Of a stretch of 64,000 nucleotides of DNA, positions 50,042 to 60,500 are shown piece by piece; position 1 is the first letter of the stretch; the number at the start of each line of letters is the position of its first letter. Below the pieces are notes generated by a model. The model had not been told where the DNA came from and made no database searches. It worked only from the letters and a program-made list of their open reading frames with translations. The stretch is from Synergistaceae bacterium UBA6101 (GTDB lineage: Bacteria; Synergistota; Synergistia; Synergistales; Synergistaceae): positions 212,437-276,436 of the forward strand of contig DIWR01000011.1 of assembly GCA_002428495.1 (NCBI GenBank), in the 5' to 3' direction. A program made the position numbers and the translations under genes.

Positions 50042-52160
50042 ATTGTATAGTTTGTCTGCTACTTTGAAAAGCAAAGGTATCTCCACTAAGGAATGGCATA
50101 GGGAATACAAACCCTTACCCAAGGTTACTGCTAAGGCACCATGTATACGAATATGGCTTGCCAAGGACAGCTCGATTTGTGGAATTGAGAGCATAAGTGC
50201 AGAACTTGCACAGTCCCTGAGGAAATTCGGAAATAATCAAGGGACCTTCCCCGCTTTTAATATTGATCCCTTATATCGCATAACCGATAAGAAACAGCTT
50301 TCCGAGTTGGAAAGAATTGAAAAAGAAACCGCAACACCCGATTGGGACATAATTAAATCATTGTGCGTCAATGATAATTGGAAGGAAAGTCTTGTTAAAA
50401 AAGTTAATAGGAGTTTGCAGAATATTTCGCAAACCCTTTTGAGTTTAATTGGCAATCAAGAAAAACCTGAACGAGCCCTCTTTGCAGAGTTGGTTCATTT
50501 AGCATCTGGTTTTAAAAATGAGCCCGATAAAAGTTTGAAGACTGCACTGGAAAAATGCGTTTTTGCGAAGATTCAAAAACAAGAGGACATTAGCTTGATG
50601 CTTGCTATGCTATTCCACAAAGGTGACCCTCAAAAAAGCGATAATGATGACACTGGCACGTCAGTTTCAGTTTTTTTGGATTTGTTTGATTGGCAACAGT
50701 ATGGGTATCCCGTAGCAAGCAAACACATCACAGAATGGATCAACGAAATGCTGTTGAAATCCAGCCTGCCGAGTAAATCTACACAGTCTGATTGTGATTG
50801 GAGTGACGCATTTGGGATGCCTTTTGTTAACCCAGATGAGCCTATGCCAAGCGTGAAGCTCAGTGGATTTGATGTAACCCTACGTTCGATGTTTAAAGGA
50901 CAGCCTTGTCAGTATCGATATGAGCAGATAGACGATGGTTCTTATCCAATTACAAAAGAAAACCGTTCTCTTATAAAAAAATCGCTTGAATGGGCTGCTG
51001 ATTCGGATAGGGAGGGTGTTACATGGAGGAAAATTGACAAAAACGAAATTGTTTTTATTTACCCCTCCAAGTTGCCAGAGGTTCCGCCAAGATTCGCATC
51101 GATTTTTGGTTCAAGTCAAGCAGATAACTCTGTGCAAACGGAAGCACGGTTTGAAAATATTGCAAAAGAATTTATACGGGCACTTAGAGGCATTCCTACG
51201 CATGAAAAATCGGATTCCATTCAGATTTTCACAATCCGAAAGATTGATAAAGCTCGGTCAAAGGTGATTTTTTCTCGAAATTGCTCACCGGAGCAACTCA
51301 TCAAAGCGGCAGAAAACTGGGAGATTGGTTGCAGCAATATTCCAGGGATTGATTTTGGAGAAAGGATAATTCCTTTCCCCCTGCAAGTGGCCCGAATTGT
51401 CAATAATGTTTGGAAACAAAATGGAGAGTTGGCACAGGGGCAAAATGCCGTTGAACGGATGAAATACTATCAAGGGATGGAGTTGCTTCTCGATATTATG
51501 CAGGAGAGCATGATTGGTAATTACCTCCATATCCTGCTGACGAACTCGTCAGGATTGGCAAACTATCTTGGTAATTGGGTACATGGCGGATCAAAATGCA
51601 AGGACAAGACATCGGAGAAAAACTTGGAAAAGCTGAAAAAAGAAACCCTCTTACTGCTGTCCGTTCTTGGACTGCTGCTTGGTAAGAACGAAAACCGAAA
51701 GGAGAAGTACATGGAAAACATTGCGTATTTAGTAGGACAGCTATTAAAAATATCCGACGAGCTTCATACATTGTACTGCAAAGTTGTTCGGAGCGGGGAT
51801 GTACCACCACAACTTGCAGGCAGTGCGCTATTTGTGACAGCCGGCGAGACACCGTATCAGGCGATCACACAATTATCCATTCGCATGAACCCATACATAA
51901 CATGGGCCAAGCAATACCGCTTTAAGAATATTAAGGATGAAGGAAAAGAAAGTTGGAAAGCGGCGTGGTATCTCAAGCTATTTGAAGATGTTGCAAACAA
52001 ACTGAGTATAGCAATGGCAGACTCAAAAAGGTTTAGCGATTTTGAAAAGGCTCAACTTTTCATCGGCTATCTTGCATCGTTTCCTAAAAGTGAACCATCG
52101 GCAATCACCACCGCTAACAACAAGGACAATAATATAGGAGGGTCTGATAATGAGCAGTGA
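50031..52160 (+). CDS. cas8c: Cas8c/Csd1-like Cascade large subunit
   Basis: A 709-residue protein between cas5 and cas7, the place of the large subunit that recognises the PAM. Sequence similarity to Csd1 is weak at the N-terminus (LNELYSLSATLKSKGISTKE) but clearer near the end (ENIAYLVGQLLKISDELHTL, LFVTAGETPYQAITQLS). It is at the upper end of the family length range. It overlaps cas5 by 11 nt and cas7 by 11 nt. I regard the subtype call as likely and the gene as a divergent member. Confidence 0.75.
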   Translation: MLNELYSLSATLKSKGISTKEWHREYKPLPKVTAKAPCIRIWLAKDSSICGIESISAELAQSLRKFGNNQGTFPAFNIDPLYRITDKKQLSELERIEKETATPDWDIIKSLCVNDNWKESLVKKVNRSLQNISQTLLSLIGNQEKPERALFAELVHLASGFKNEPDKSLKTALEKCVFAKIQKQEDISLMLAMLFHKGDPQKSDNDDTGTSVSVFLDLFDWQQYGYPVASKHITEWINEMLLKSSLPSKSTQSDCDWSDAFGMPFVNPDEPMPSVKLSGFDVTLRSMFKGQPCQYRYEQIDDGSYPITKENRSLIKKSLEWAADSDREGVTWRKIDKNEIVFIYPSKLPEVPPRFASIFGSSQADNSVQTEARFENIAKEFIRALRGIPTHEKSDSIQIFTIRKIDKARSKVIFSRNCSPEQLIKAAENWEIGCSNIPGIDFGERIIPFPLQVARIVNNVWKQNGELAQGQNAVERMKYYQGMELLLDIMQESMIGNYLHILLTNSSGLANYLGNWVHGGSKCKDKTSEKNLEKLKKETLLLLSVLGLLLGKNENRKEKYMENIAYLVGQLLKISDELHTLYCKVVRSGDVPPQLAGSALFVTAGETPYQAITQLSIRMNPYITWAKQYRFKNIKDEGKESWKAAWYLKLFEDVANKLSIAMADSKRFSDFEKAQLFIGYLASFPKSEPSAITTANNKDNNIGGSDNEQ

Positions 52161-53031
52161 AATCAAACGTGCAACAGGTCTTTTGGTAATTGAAGTCGTA
52201 AACTCAAATGCGAACGGCGACCCGGATAGAGAGAGCGACCCACGCCAGCGGCCAAATGGTATTGGTGAAATTTCACCTGTTTCCTTCAAGCGCAAGTTGC
52301 GTGATTTATTGGAGGTCCATGACAGCTTATTTTTTCAGAGTCTCCCCGAGACATATGTGAGTAATTCAGAAAGATACAGCATTTTAGAATCGCGCGGTCG
52401 TGATAGAAAGTCCATTCAAGGCGAGATGTCAAATGATATTAAGAACTTTGATCAGACGAAGTTTTTGGATAGCACTTTTGTGCAGAAGTATTGGGACGCA
52501 AGAGTTTTTGGAAATACATTTTTAGAAGAAGGTGCAAGTAAAGGTTTCATAAAAACCGGTGTTGTTCAATTTGGCGTTGGCGCATCTATTTCGCCTGTCA
52601 ATATCATTCGCCATACCAATACGAACAAAGCCGGCGTGCAAGAAGGCAAAAACGCAGGTATGGCGCCTCTGGCTTTCCGAATCGTGGAACACGGCGTTTA
52701 TTGTATGCCGTTTTTCGTGAATCCTAATTTTGCCGCTAAGACAGGCTGCACGGAGATAGATATTGACTTGCTTAAGCTTTTGATTCCCAAAGCGTATGAT
52801 TTGAATCGTTCCGCTATTCGTGCCGATGTACGCATCCGACATGCTTGGTATATAGAGCATCTGAATGCTCTTGGCAGTTGTCCAGATTATCTACTTTTGG
52901 AAGCACTCACACCAGATCGTATTGGAGATAAGACCATTGCATCTACCTCTTGGTCTGACTATGAAGACAAGACCGTCCTTCCGGAGGCATTGAAGGGTAA
53001 AGTAAGCTCCATAACTGACCTGATGCTGTAA
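52150..53031 (+). CDS. cas7: Cas7 (Csd2-like) Cascade backbone
   Basis: A 293-residue RAMP protein that polymerises along the crRNA. The opening strand and glycine loop (LLVIEVVNSNANGDPDRESD), the WDARVFGNTFLEEG block and FGVGASISPVNIIRHTNTNK are typical of Csd2/Csh2. RBS AGGAGGG. The stop overlaps the cas3 start by one base (TAATG). Confidence 0.92.
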   Translation: MSSEIKRATGLLVIEVVNSNANGDPDRESDPRQRPNGIGEISPVSFKRKLRDLLEVHDSLFFQSLPETYVSNSERYSILESRGRDRKSIQGEMSNDIKNFDQTKFLDSTFVQKYWDARVFGNTFLEEGASKGFIKTGVVQFGVGASISPVNIIRHTNTNKAGVQEGKNAGMAPLAFRIVEHGVYCMPFFVNPNFAAKTGCTEIDIDLLKLLIPKAYDLNRSAIRADVRIRHAWYIEHLNALGSCPDYLLLEALTPDRIGDKTIASTSWSDYEDKTVLPEALKGKVSSITDLML

Positions 53032-55220
53032 TGATTTACTACGCACACAGCAAAAAAAAGGATATCCCCGAGCAGGAATACTCGGTACATATTCGTGGTG
53101 TAAGGTCGCTTGCCCACGAATATGTGCAAGAGATGAGTTGCTATTCCAGTTGTGACGAAACACTGTTATCTCATGCTGTGGAAAAAGCTGCTACGCTTCA
53201 CGATATAGGCAAGCTAAATAAAGACAATCAAGCTGTGCTTTCGGGGAAAATATCTTCAAAATCTCTTCCGAGAAATCATGTCGATGCAGGAGCAGCTTAC
53301 TTTTTGAATGAAAAACATTTTTCCGTAGTCTCCGCTGCTGTGATTCAGGCTCACCACATTGGATTTCCAGATTTCACTGATGAAATGAATAAAGGAGATG
53401 CAATTTTTCGGGATAGTTCCATCGCTTCTGATGTGGATTGCGAGTTACCGGAGCTGGAAGCAATCCACGACAACCTTATTAATTCCAACTTTAAATCAGA
53501 CGAGGAGGAAATCAAAGGAGATCGCTCGGTTTTCCTCCGTCTGTTCTTATCTTGCATTGCTGACGCTGATCACACAGATACCTCGATGCATTATCAGCGC
53601 TATCCCGCTAATGTGAAAACCATTCCACTGCGTCCAGCCGAGCGCCTCGCACATTTAGACCGACGGGTTACGGAGTTGAAGCAAAAAGGAGCGGATGACG
53701 ATAGGAATGCTCTCCGAAATGAAATGTATTATGCGTGTCGAAATGCTGACATAGAACTCGGCATCAGTTCCTGTGACAGTCCGGTTGGCTCTGGCAAGAC
53801 AACTGCGGTCATGGCGCATTTGCTTGCTCAAGCACAAAAACGTGGGTTGCGACGTGTTTTTGTAGTGCTTCCATTCACCAATATCATTAATCAGTCGGTG
53901 AAAACCTACCGAGATGCGCTCGTTTTGCCAGGTGAAAACGCTGATGAGGTGGTAGCGGAACTGCATCACCGTGCAGACTTTGAAAACAAAGATGCCAGAC
54001 ACCTAACCGCGCTTTGGCGAGCGCCCATTATTGTGACAACAGCGGTCGCCTTTTTTGAAACATTTTCATCAAATTCTACCGCAACTCTGCGCCGCTTACA
54101 CGAATTGCCCGGCAGTGCTATTTTTGTGGATGAATCTCATGCTGCATTGCCAGCCAAACTTCTACCTATTGCATGGAAGTGGATCAACACTTATGCCGCA
54201 GAGTGGAGTTGCTACTGGGTTTTGGCATCCGGTTCACTGAATCGATTTTGGACAATCCCAGAAATAGCTGGCACAAACAAATCCAACTGCGTACCGGAAA
54301 TCATCAATGACGAACTTCGCAGCCGCCTTTCTGTCTATGAAAACAAACGGATTTCCTATCATAGTGATTTATTCCCCAAAGACACAGCGAGGCTTGCTGA
54401 TTGGATCAACGATTTTCCGGGCCCAAGACTGGTCATCTTGAACACCGTACAAAGCGCCGCTATATTGGCAGACTATTTTTCGGAACACTTTGGACGAGAT
54501 TGTGTCGAGCATTTGTCTACCGCTTTGACTTCAAATGATCGAGACAACACACTTGATCGAGTCATAAAACGCTTAAATAACAAAAAAGATGCAAATTGGA
54601 CTCTTATTGCAACGTCATGTGTTGAAGCTGGCATTAACCTGTCTTTCAGAAATGGATTCCGTGAGCTGGGATCACTGGTATCGTTACTGCAAGCTTCAGG
54701 GCGTGTAAATCGAGAGGGCGTTCTTAGTAATTCGGAGATGTGGACATTTTGTATTTCAGAAGACGGAATGTTAAAGCTCAATCCGGGTTTGAAGGAATCT
54801 GCCTCTGTTCTTAAAGGGTATTTGGAAGGGAACAGAACCATTGCTCCGGAATTGAGTACACAATCCATTGCCGATGAAATCGCATTATATGGACTATCGG
54901 GAAAACATAAAAAATTGGTTACCAATGAAGAATTGCAGAACTTTCGTCAGGTGGAGGAAGACTTCAAGGTAATTGACAGCGATACCCGTATTGTGATTGT
55001 TGATTCAACCGTAGCAAAGCACGCGCAATATGGAAAAGTCGATTGGAGAGAACTGCAAAAAGTCTCAGTTCAAATTGCCAAATATAAATTGGACGAACTG
55101 AGAACGCCTATTATAATGAATGATATCTATAGGTGGAATCTTGACTACGATGATTTTATCGGTTATATGGCCGGCATTGTGAAATTGAAAAAGTATAACG
55201 GAGAAGCAATTATAATTTGA
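53031..55220 (+). CDS. cas3: Cas3 nuclease-helicase
   Basis: A 729-residue protein with an N-terminal HD nuclease domain (THDIGKLNKDNQAVL-like ATLHDIGKLNK, AHHIGFPDF, DADHTD) and an SF2 helicase: motif I DSPVGSGKTTAVMAHLL, motif II IFVDESHAAL (DExH), motif VI LLQASGRVNREG. It degrades DNA recruited by Cascade. In standard type I-C loci cas3 comes first; here it lies after cas7 and is joined to it by a one-base overlap. Confidence 0.95.
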   Translation: MIYYAHSKKKDIPEQEYSVHIRGVRSLAHEYVQEMSCYSSCDETLLSHAVEKAATLHDIGKLNKDNQAVLSGKISSKSLPRNHVDAGAAYFLNEKHFSVVSAAVIQAHHIGFPDFTDEMNKGDAIFRDSSIASDVDCELPELEAIHDNLINSNFKSDEEEIKGDRSVFLRLFLSCIADADHTDTSMHYQRYPANVKTIPLRPAERLAHLDRRVTELKQKGADDDRNALRNEMYYACRNADIELGISSCDSPVGSGKTTAVMAHLLAQAQKRGLRRVFVVLPFTNIINQSVKTYRDALVLPGENADEVVAELHHRADFENKDARHLTALWRAPIIVTTAVAFFETFSSNSTATLRRLHELPGSAIFVDESHAALPAKLLPIAWKWINTYAAEWSCYWVLASGSLNRFWTIPEIAGTNKSNCVPEIINDELRSRLSVYENKRISYHSDLFPKDTARLADWINDFPGPRLVILNTVQSAAILADYFSEHFGRDCVEHLSTALTSNDRDNTLDRVIKRLNNKKDANWTLIATSCVEAGINLSFRNGFRELGSLVSLLQASGRVNREGVLSNSEMWTFCISEDGMLKLNPGLKESASVLKGYLEGNRTIAPELSTQSIADEIALYGLSGKHKKLVTNEELQNFRQVEEDFKVIDSDTRIVIVDSTVAKHAQYGKVDWRELQKVSVQIAKYKLDELRTPIIMNDIYRWNLDYDDFIGYMAGIVKLKKYNGEAIII

Positions 55221-55237
55221 TTAGCCATAGATTGAGA

Positions 55238-55366
55238 GTGAAAAAACAAGCACATAGAACCTTACAGAATGTACCTATTGTTGAAATACCCCAAAATATT
55301 GATGATTATAAAATATCCAATGAAGTCTTGGAAGGATTGAATCCGGAGGTTTTTAATGGAATATAA
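55238..55366 (+). CDS. Small possible ORF between cas3 and cas4
   Basis: A 42-codon frame from GTG 55238 that ends 11 nt inside cas4 (VPIVEIPQNIDDYKISNEVL). Its sequence is protein-like, and its end holds the cas4 RBS (CCGGAGG). I do not recognise it. It could be the eroded C-terminus of an ancestral longer cas3 or a translational-coupling leader. Confidence 0.25.
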   Translation: MKKQAHRTLQNVPIVEIPQNIDDYKISNEVLEGLNPEVFNGI

Positions 55367-56027
55367 AGAGGACGATTTTTTACTGTTGTCTGGGATACAG
55401 CACTTTGCATTTTGTAAACGGCAGTGGGCATTAATACACATTGAGCAACAATGGCAAGAAAACCTCCGCACAATTGAGGGTGAAATTCTTCATGAGAAGA
55501 CACATGATAATACCATAAAGGAAAAGCGTGGAGATCTGATTGTTTCTCGTGGTATGGGAATCTTCTCGCGTTCCCTGGGAATAACCGGGGCTTGTGATGT
55601 GGTCGAACTACACAGGGCTTCAGATGGGGTAAAAATATTTGGGAGAGATGGAACATATAAGCCAGTTCCTGTGGAGTATAAACGGGGAAAACCCAAGGAA
55701 GACGAATCTGATGCGCTGCAACTTTGTGCACAGGCACTGTGTCTTGAGGAAATGCTTTTATGTGAAATCCCCGAAGCATTTTTATTTTATGGAGAAACAA
55801 AACGCAGGCTTAAAATTATACTTGACGATGATTTGCGTGGGCGTGTAAAAACTATATTTAAAGAAATGCATGATTTATATGATAGGAGGCATACCCCTAA
55901 AGTTAAGATATCTAAAGCATGTAAAGCCTGTTCACTTACTGAAATTTGTATGCCAAAGTTATGCAAAAATCCCTCCGTTATTGGTTACATCAAGAAAAAC
56001 CTTTTAGAGGTGGAGATGGAGGAATGA
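55356..56027 (+). CDS. cas4: Cas4 exonuclease
   Basis: A 223-residue RecB-type nuclease that trims prespacers and checks the PAM. Motifs are HFAFCKRQWALIHIEQQW with the first cysteine, GACDVVELHR (Asp of motif II), PVEYKRGKPK (motif III) and the C-terminal cysteine cluster CKACSLTEICMPKLC for the [4Fe-4S] centre. RBS CCGGAGG. Stop overlaps cas1 start (ATGA). Confidence 0.93.
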   Translation: MEYKEDDFLLLSGIQHFAFCKRQWALIHIEQQWQENLRTIEGEILHEKTHDNTIKEKRGDLIVSRGMGIFSRSLGITGACDVVELHRASDGVKIFGRDGTYKPVPVEYKRGKPKEDESDALQLCAQALCLEEMLLCEIPEAFLFYGETKRRLKIILDDDLRGRVKTIFKEMHDLYDRRHTPKVKISKACKACSLTEICMPKLCKNPSVIGYIKKNLLEVEMEE

Positions 56028-57055
56028 GAAAACTACTTAATACTCTCTATGTCACTTCTCCGAATACTTACTTATCACTTGATGGAGAAAATATTGTGGT
56101 ATTAAAAGATGAAGAAGAACTTTTAAGAATGCCATTACATAATCTCGAAGGCATTATTGCGTTTGGTTATACTGGCGCAAGTCCAGCATTAATGGGCGCA
56201 TGTGCAAAACGAAATATTGCATTAAGCTTTGTGAAGCAAAGTGGTAATTTCCTCGCTAGGACCGTTGGTGAGGTTAGGGGTAATGTTACTTTAAGAAAGA
56301 CACAATATAGGCTTTCGGACAGCGCAGTGGAAAGCAATAAAATTGCCAGAAACTTTATTGTTGGGAAGATTTATAACGCCCGGTGGGTAGTTGAACGTGC
56401 AACTCGCGATTACGCTGTAAGGCTTGATGTTGATAAGTTAAAAGGAGTTTCTAAATCCCTTGCAAATTCTCTAAAATTAGTTGAACAAAGTGACGAGTTA
56501 GGACAACTCCGAGGTTATGAGGGGGAAGCAGCCTCACAATATTTTAGCGTATTTGATGATTTAATTCTTCAACAAAAGGAACACTTTTATTTTCATTCTA
56601 GAAATAAACGCCCCCCTCTTGATAACGTTAACGCAATGTTGTCATTTGTATATACACTCTTGGCACATGATGCTGCTGCAGCATTGGAAACTGTTGGGCT
56701 TGATCCTTACGTGGGATTTTTACATCGGGATAGACCAGGGAGGATTTCGCTAGCACTTGATATGATGGAGGAGTTACGTGCAGTTTACGCAGATCGGTTT
56801 GTCATTTCGCTAATTAATAAAAGAGAAATAAATACAAACGGTTTTACTCAAAAGGAAAATGGTGCAGTTATTATGGATGATGATACAAGGAAAACAATCC
56901 TGAAAGCTTGGCAAAGTAAAAAGCTGGAGATAATTACACACCCATTTTTACAAGAAAAAATATCATGGGGACTAATTCCTTATGCGCAAGCAATGCTATT
57001 GGCCAGGTTTATTCGCGGCGACCTGGATGGATATCCGCCATTTATGTGGAAGTAG
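56024..57055 (+). CDS. cas1: Cas1 integrase
   Basis: A 343-residue spacer integrase. N-terminal beta domain (NTLYVTSPNTYLSLDGENIV, LEGIIAFGYTGASPALM) and C-terminal helical domain with active-site residues in GYEGEAASQYF (Glu), GLDPYVGFLHRDRPGRISLA (His) and DMMEELRAVYADR (Glu/Asp). Start ATG 56024 overlaps the cas4 stop. Probably forms the Cas1-Cas2 complex with the next gene. Confidence 0.95.
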   Translation: MRKLLNTLYVTSPNTYLSLDGENIVVLKDEEELLRMPLHNLEGIIAFGYTGASPALMGACAKRNIALSFVKQSGNFLARTVGEVRGNVTLRKTQYRLSDSAVESNKIARNFIVGKIYNARWVVERATRDYAVRLDVDKLKGVSKSLANSLKLVEQSDELGQLRGYEGEAASQYFSVFDDLILQQKEHFYFHSRNKRPPLDNVNAMLSFVYTLLAHDAAAALETVGLDPYVGFLHRDRPGRISLALDMMEELRAVYADRFVISLINKREINTNGFTQKENGAVIMDDDTRKTILKAWQSKKLEIITHPFLQEKISWGLIPYAQAMLLARFIRGDLDGYPPFMWK

Positions 57056-57354
57056 GCGATAAAATACTAGTCCTCATAACCTATGATGTAAATACACAAA
57101 CTTCGGCTGGAAGAAAACGTTTGCGACAGGTTGCGAAGCAATGTGTTAATTATGGTCAGCGTGTTCAGAATTCAGTGTTTGAGTGCATATTAGATGCAGC
57201 AAAATGCCGTGAGGTGCAGCATAAACTTGAGCAAATTATTGATAAAGATACAGATAGCTTGCGCTTTTATTATTTAGGGAATAATTATAAAAATAAGGTT
57301 GTGCATATAGGCGCAAAAGAGTCCTTTGATGTTGAGAATACTCTTATAATTTAG
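57046..57354 (+). CDS. cas2: Cas2
   Basis: A 102-residue ferredoxin-fold subunit of the adaptation complex. VLITYDVNTQTSAGRKRLRQ and CVNYGQRVQNSVFECILD are classic. No ATG fits: the best start is GTG 57046, 10 nt inside the end of cas1, without an obvious RBS. Translation is probably coupled to cas1 termination. Confidence 0.92.
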   Translation: MEVGDKILVLITYDVNTQTSAGRKRLRQVAKQCVNYGQRVQNSVFECILDAAKCREVQHKLEQIIDKDTDSLRFYYLGNNYKNKVVHIGAKESFDVENTLII

Positions 57355-57520
57355 TGCGAATATTTAGCGAACACAAATTACTAGAGCTTTCGCACCGTAA
57401 ATATAGTGAAAATCCTTTGTTAAAAGTAAAATTTAGGAGAGGAGTAAGGTGGTTCAGGAATAGCAATGTAAAAATGACCATAAAAATCAAGAATTAAACA
57501 AATTTTTGGGCATTTTTGCT
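57355..57520 (+). promoter_or_regulatory. CRISPR leader
   Basis: About 165 bp, AT-rich, between the cas2 stop and the first repeat. No reading frame fits. Its position beside cas1-cas2 marks this as the growing end of the array; it should hold the pre-crRNA promoter and integration signals. Confidence 0.8.
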
Positions 57521-60500
57521 GTCGCTCCCTACATGGGAGCGTGGATTGAAATTTCTAAACCCCAACCTATTAACTGGCTGATTAAAGTCGCTCCCTACAT
57601 GGGAGCGTGGATTGAAATAGTCATTCCTATTTGCCGCCCCGCGCCCGCTAATGTCGCTCCCTACATGGGAGCGTGGATTGAAATCTATATCAGAGGGGAA
57701 TAACTTACTTGACAACAAGTCGCTCCCTACATGGGAGCGTGGATTGAAATCGTGCATAGGGCTTTATGTTGGTACAATGCCGGTCGTCGCTCCCTACATG
57801 GGAGCGTGGATTGAAATAATAGTGCCTCGGTCGGGTAGTACTGCTACCATAGTCGCTCCCTACATGGGAGCGTGGATTGAAATTGGCGGTTGAGGGGGTG
57901 AGTGAGTGGCTACATTAGTCGCTCCCTACATGGGAGCGTGGATTGAAATAACATAAACAGTTATAGTCTGCCGCCACTGATAAATGTCGCTCCCTACATG
58001 GGAGCGTGGATTGAAATCGTAACACTTATTGAGGTGCTGACATGAGTCGGGCGTCGCTCCCTACATGGGAGCGTGGATTGAAATCTATAACGGCGGGGCT
58101 TATACCTATTATCAGGACGGTCGCTCCCTACATGGGAGCGTGGATTGAAATTACCCTACCGCACGGCTTCACGAAGATGAAACGGAAAGTCGCTCCCTAC
58201 ATGGGAGCGTGGATTGAAATATATCCTCACCTCCTAAGAGGTTTTGAGGATTCCTAGTCGCTCCCTACATGGGAGCGTGGATTGAAATCTCAATTAGATG
58301 TAGCTTTTAGCCCCTTTTGTCAGTCGCTCCCTACATGGGAGCGTGGATTGAAATAAACAGTAAGGACCTTGTGCTGTCGCTTCGTGGGCGTCGCTCCCTA
58401 CATGGGAGCGTGGATTGAAATATAGAAACCTTAATCAGCTTAGAGAGCTGTATCGGTCGCTCCCTACATGGGAGCGTGGATTGAAATTCCTGTGTGATTG
58501 CGAACTTATAAGCCAACCTGTGTCGCTCCCTACATGGGAGCGTGGATTGAAATTGCTTAACAAGATGAATCAGGAAATAATGGGTCTTGTCGCTCCCTAC
58601 ATGGGAGCGTGGATTGAAATACCCTTGACGATGACGATGACTGGACAGATGAAGTCGCTCCCTACATGGGAGCGTGGATTGAAATCATCATGGAGATAAT
58701 CCCGTAACGACATGGATGCGTCGCTCCCTACATGGGAGCGTGGATTGAAATGATAACGCCGATAACGTCTCCGAGTTTCCATGAGGTCGCTCCCTACATG
58801 GGAGCGTGGATTGAAATCGGCCGGATGGTGCCATTTCCCTGAATATGACTCGTCGCTCCCCTACATGGGAGCGTGGATTGAAATCCTGCAAAATCGACCG
58901 ACAATATCACTGTCGGGTCGTCGCTCCCTACATGGGAGCGTGGATTGAAATACTAATTATTTTTTAAAAAAAGCGCCCTGCGTGGCGTCGCTCCCTACAT
59001 GGGAGCGTGGATTGAAATCCGACAGGTGTTACGGCAACTTTGACCCTTGATGGTCGCTCCCTACATGGGAGCGTGGATTGAAATTCTATTGAAACGAGCC
59101 TCGGAACTATAGACGTGTGTCGCTCCCTACATGGGAGCGTGGATTGAAATCTTTAACGGCGTTGTCAAGGGTTATCATCGCTCCCTGTCGCTCCCTACAT
59201 GGGAGCGTGGATTGAAATAAAGGTCGATATTTACTGATCCTGCTTGTGCTGTTGTCGCTCCCTACATGGGAGCGTGGATTGAAATTTCCCGCTACATAAT
59301 ATTCGCCACCGTGCGATCCGTCGCTCCCTACATGGGAGCGTGGATTGAAATTCCGCATCTGTGACGGCGGGGACTGTGACCGACCAGTCGCTCCCTACAT
59401 GGGAGCGTGGATTGAAATACTTTGAGCGAGAAGAGCAAGACCGACACAGTCAGTCGCTCCCTACATGGGAGCGTGGATTGAAATGACAGAAGAACGGTCT
59501 GTTGGGAACAACACGAATAGTCGCTCCCTACATGGGAGCGTGGATTGAAATTGAAGTTCTTCCTGTTTCTGCATACGCTCAATAGCGTCGCTCCCTACAT
59601 GGGAGCGTGGATTGAAATGTGTGTAAGATGCAGAGGACCGAGAACGGCGAGCGTGTCGCTCCCTACATGGGAGCGTGGATTGAAATCCATTATCAAGGCG
59701 AGCTGGCAGAATCCAAGCGACGTCGCTCCCTACATGGGAGCGTGGATTGAAATCCAAGATGAGTTATATGTGACAAGGGGATTTATTGGTCGCTCCCTAC
59801 ATGGGAGCGTGGATTGAAATCAATATGGAAATAACCTTAAAACAGAGCTACGCAGTCGCTCCCTACATGGGAGCGTGGATTGAAATACGGCAAACGGCAC
59901 TTCGGACGGCGGCGTTCCGAGTCGCTCCCTACATGGGAGCGTGGATTGAAATTTAGCCTTGTGCCTTATTGACTGGATACCCGCCGTCGCTCCCTACATG
60001 GGAGCGTGGATTGAAATCGGTATTGTGTCTGATCTCATGTCGTCCGGGTCTTGTCGCTCCCTACATGGGAGCGTGGATTGAAATCTCCACTAGCTCACAC
60101 AGCACCTTTTGATATGCCACGTCGCTCCCTACATGGGAGCGTGGATTGAAATTTATGATCCTGGCGGTTGAAACGTTGGTCGGCGCGTCGCTCCCTACAT
60201 GGGAGCGTGGATTGAAATTTTGCCTCTACGATCCAGTTGTAAAATTCAAACTGGTCGCTCCCTACATGGGAGCGTGGATTGAAATCAGTGCGCTTGCCAA
60301 CTTTAATAACTCACAGCTTGTCGCTCCCTACATGGGAGCGTGGATTGAAATTATCAATGCCTGCAATTGTGAGTCATACGTTGCGTCGCTCCCTACATGG
60401 GAGCGTGGATTGAAATACATGAAATACTTCTGTAAAATGATTAGCACCCCGTCGCTCCCTACATGGGAGCGTGGATTGAAATAGATGGGCCGTTATAGAG

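Noticed and set aside
57355..57520. Small gene between cas2 and the first repeat
   Set aside because: No open frame of useful length; AT-rich and placed like a leader.
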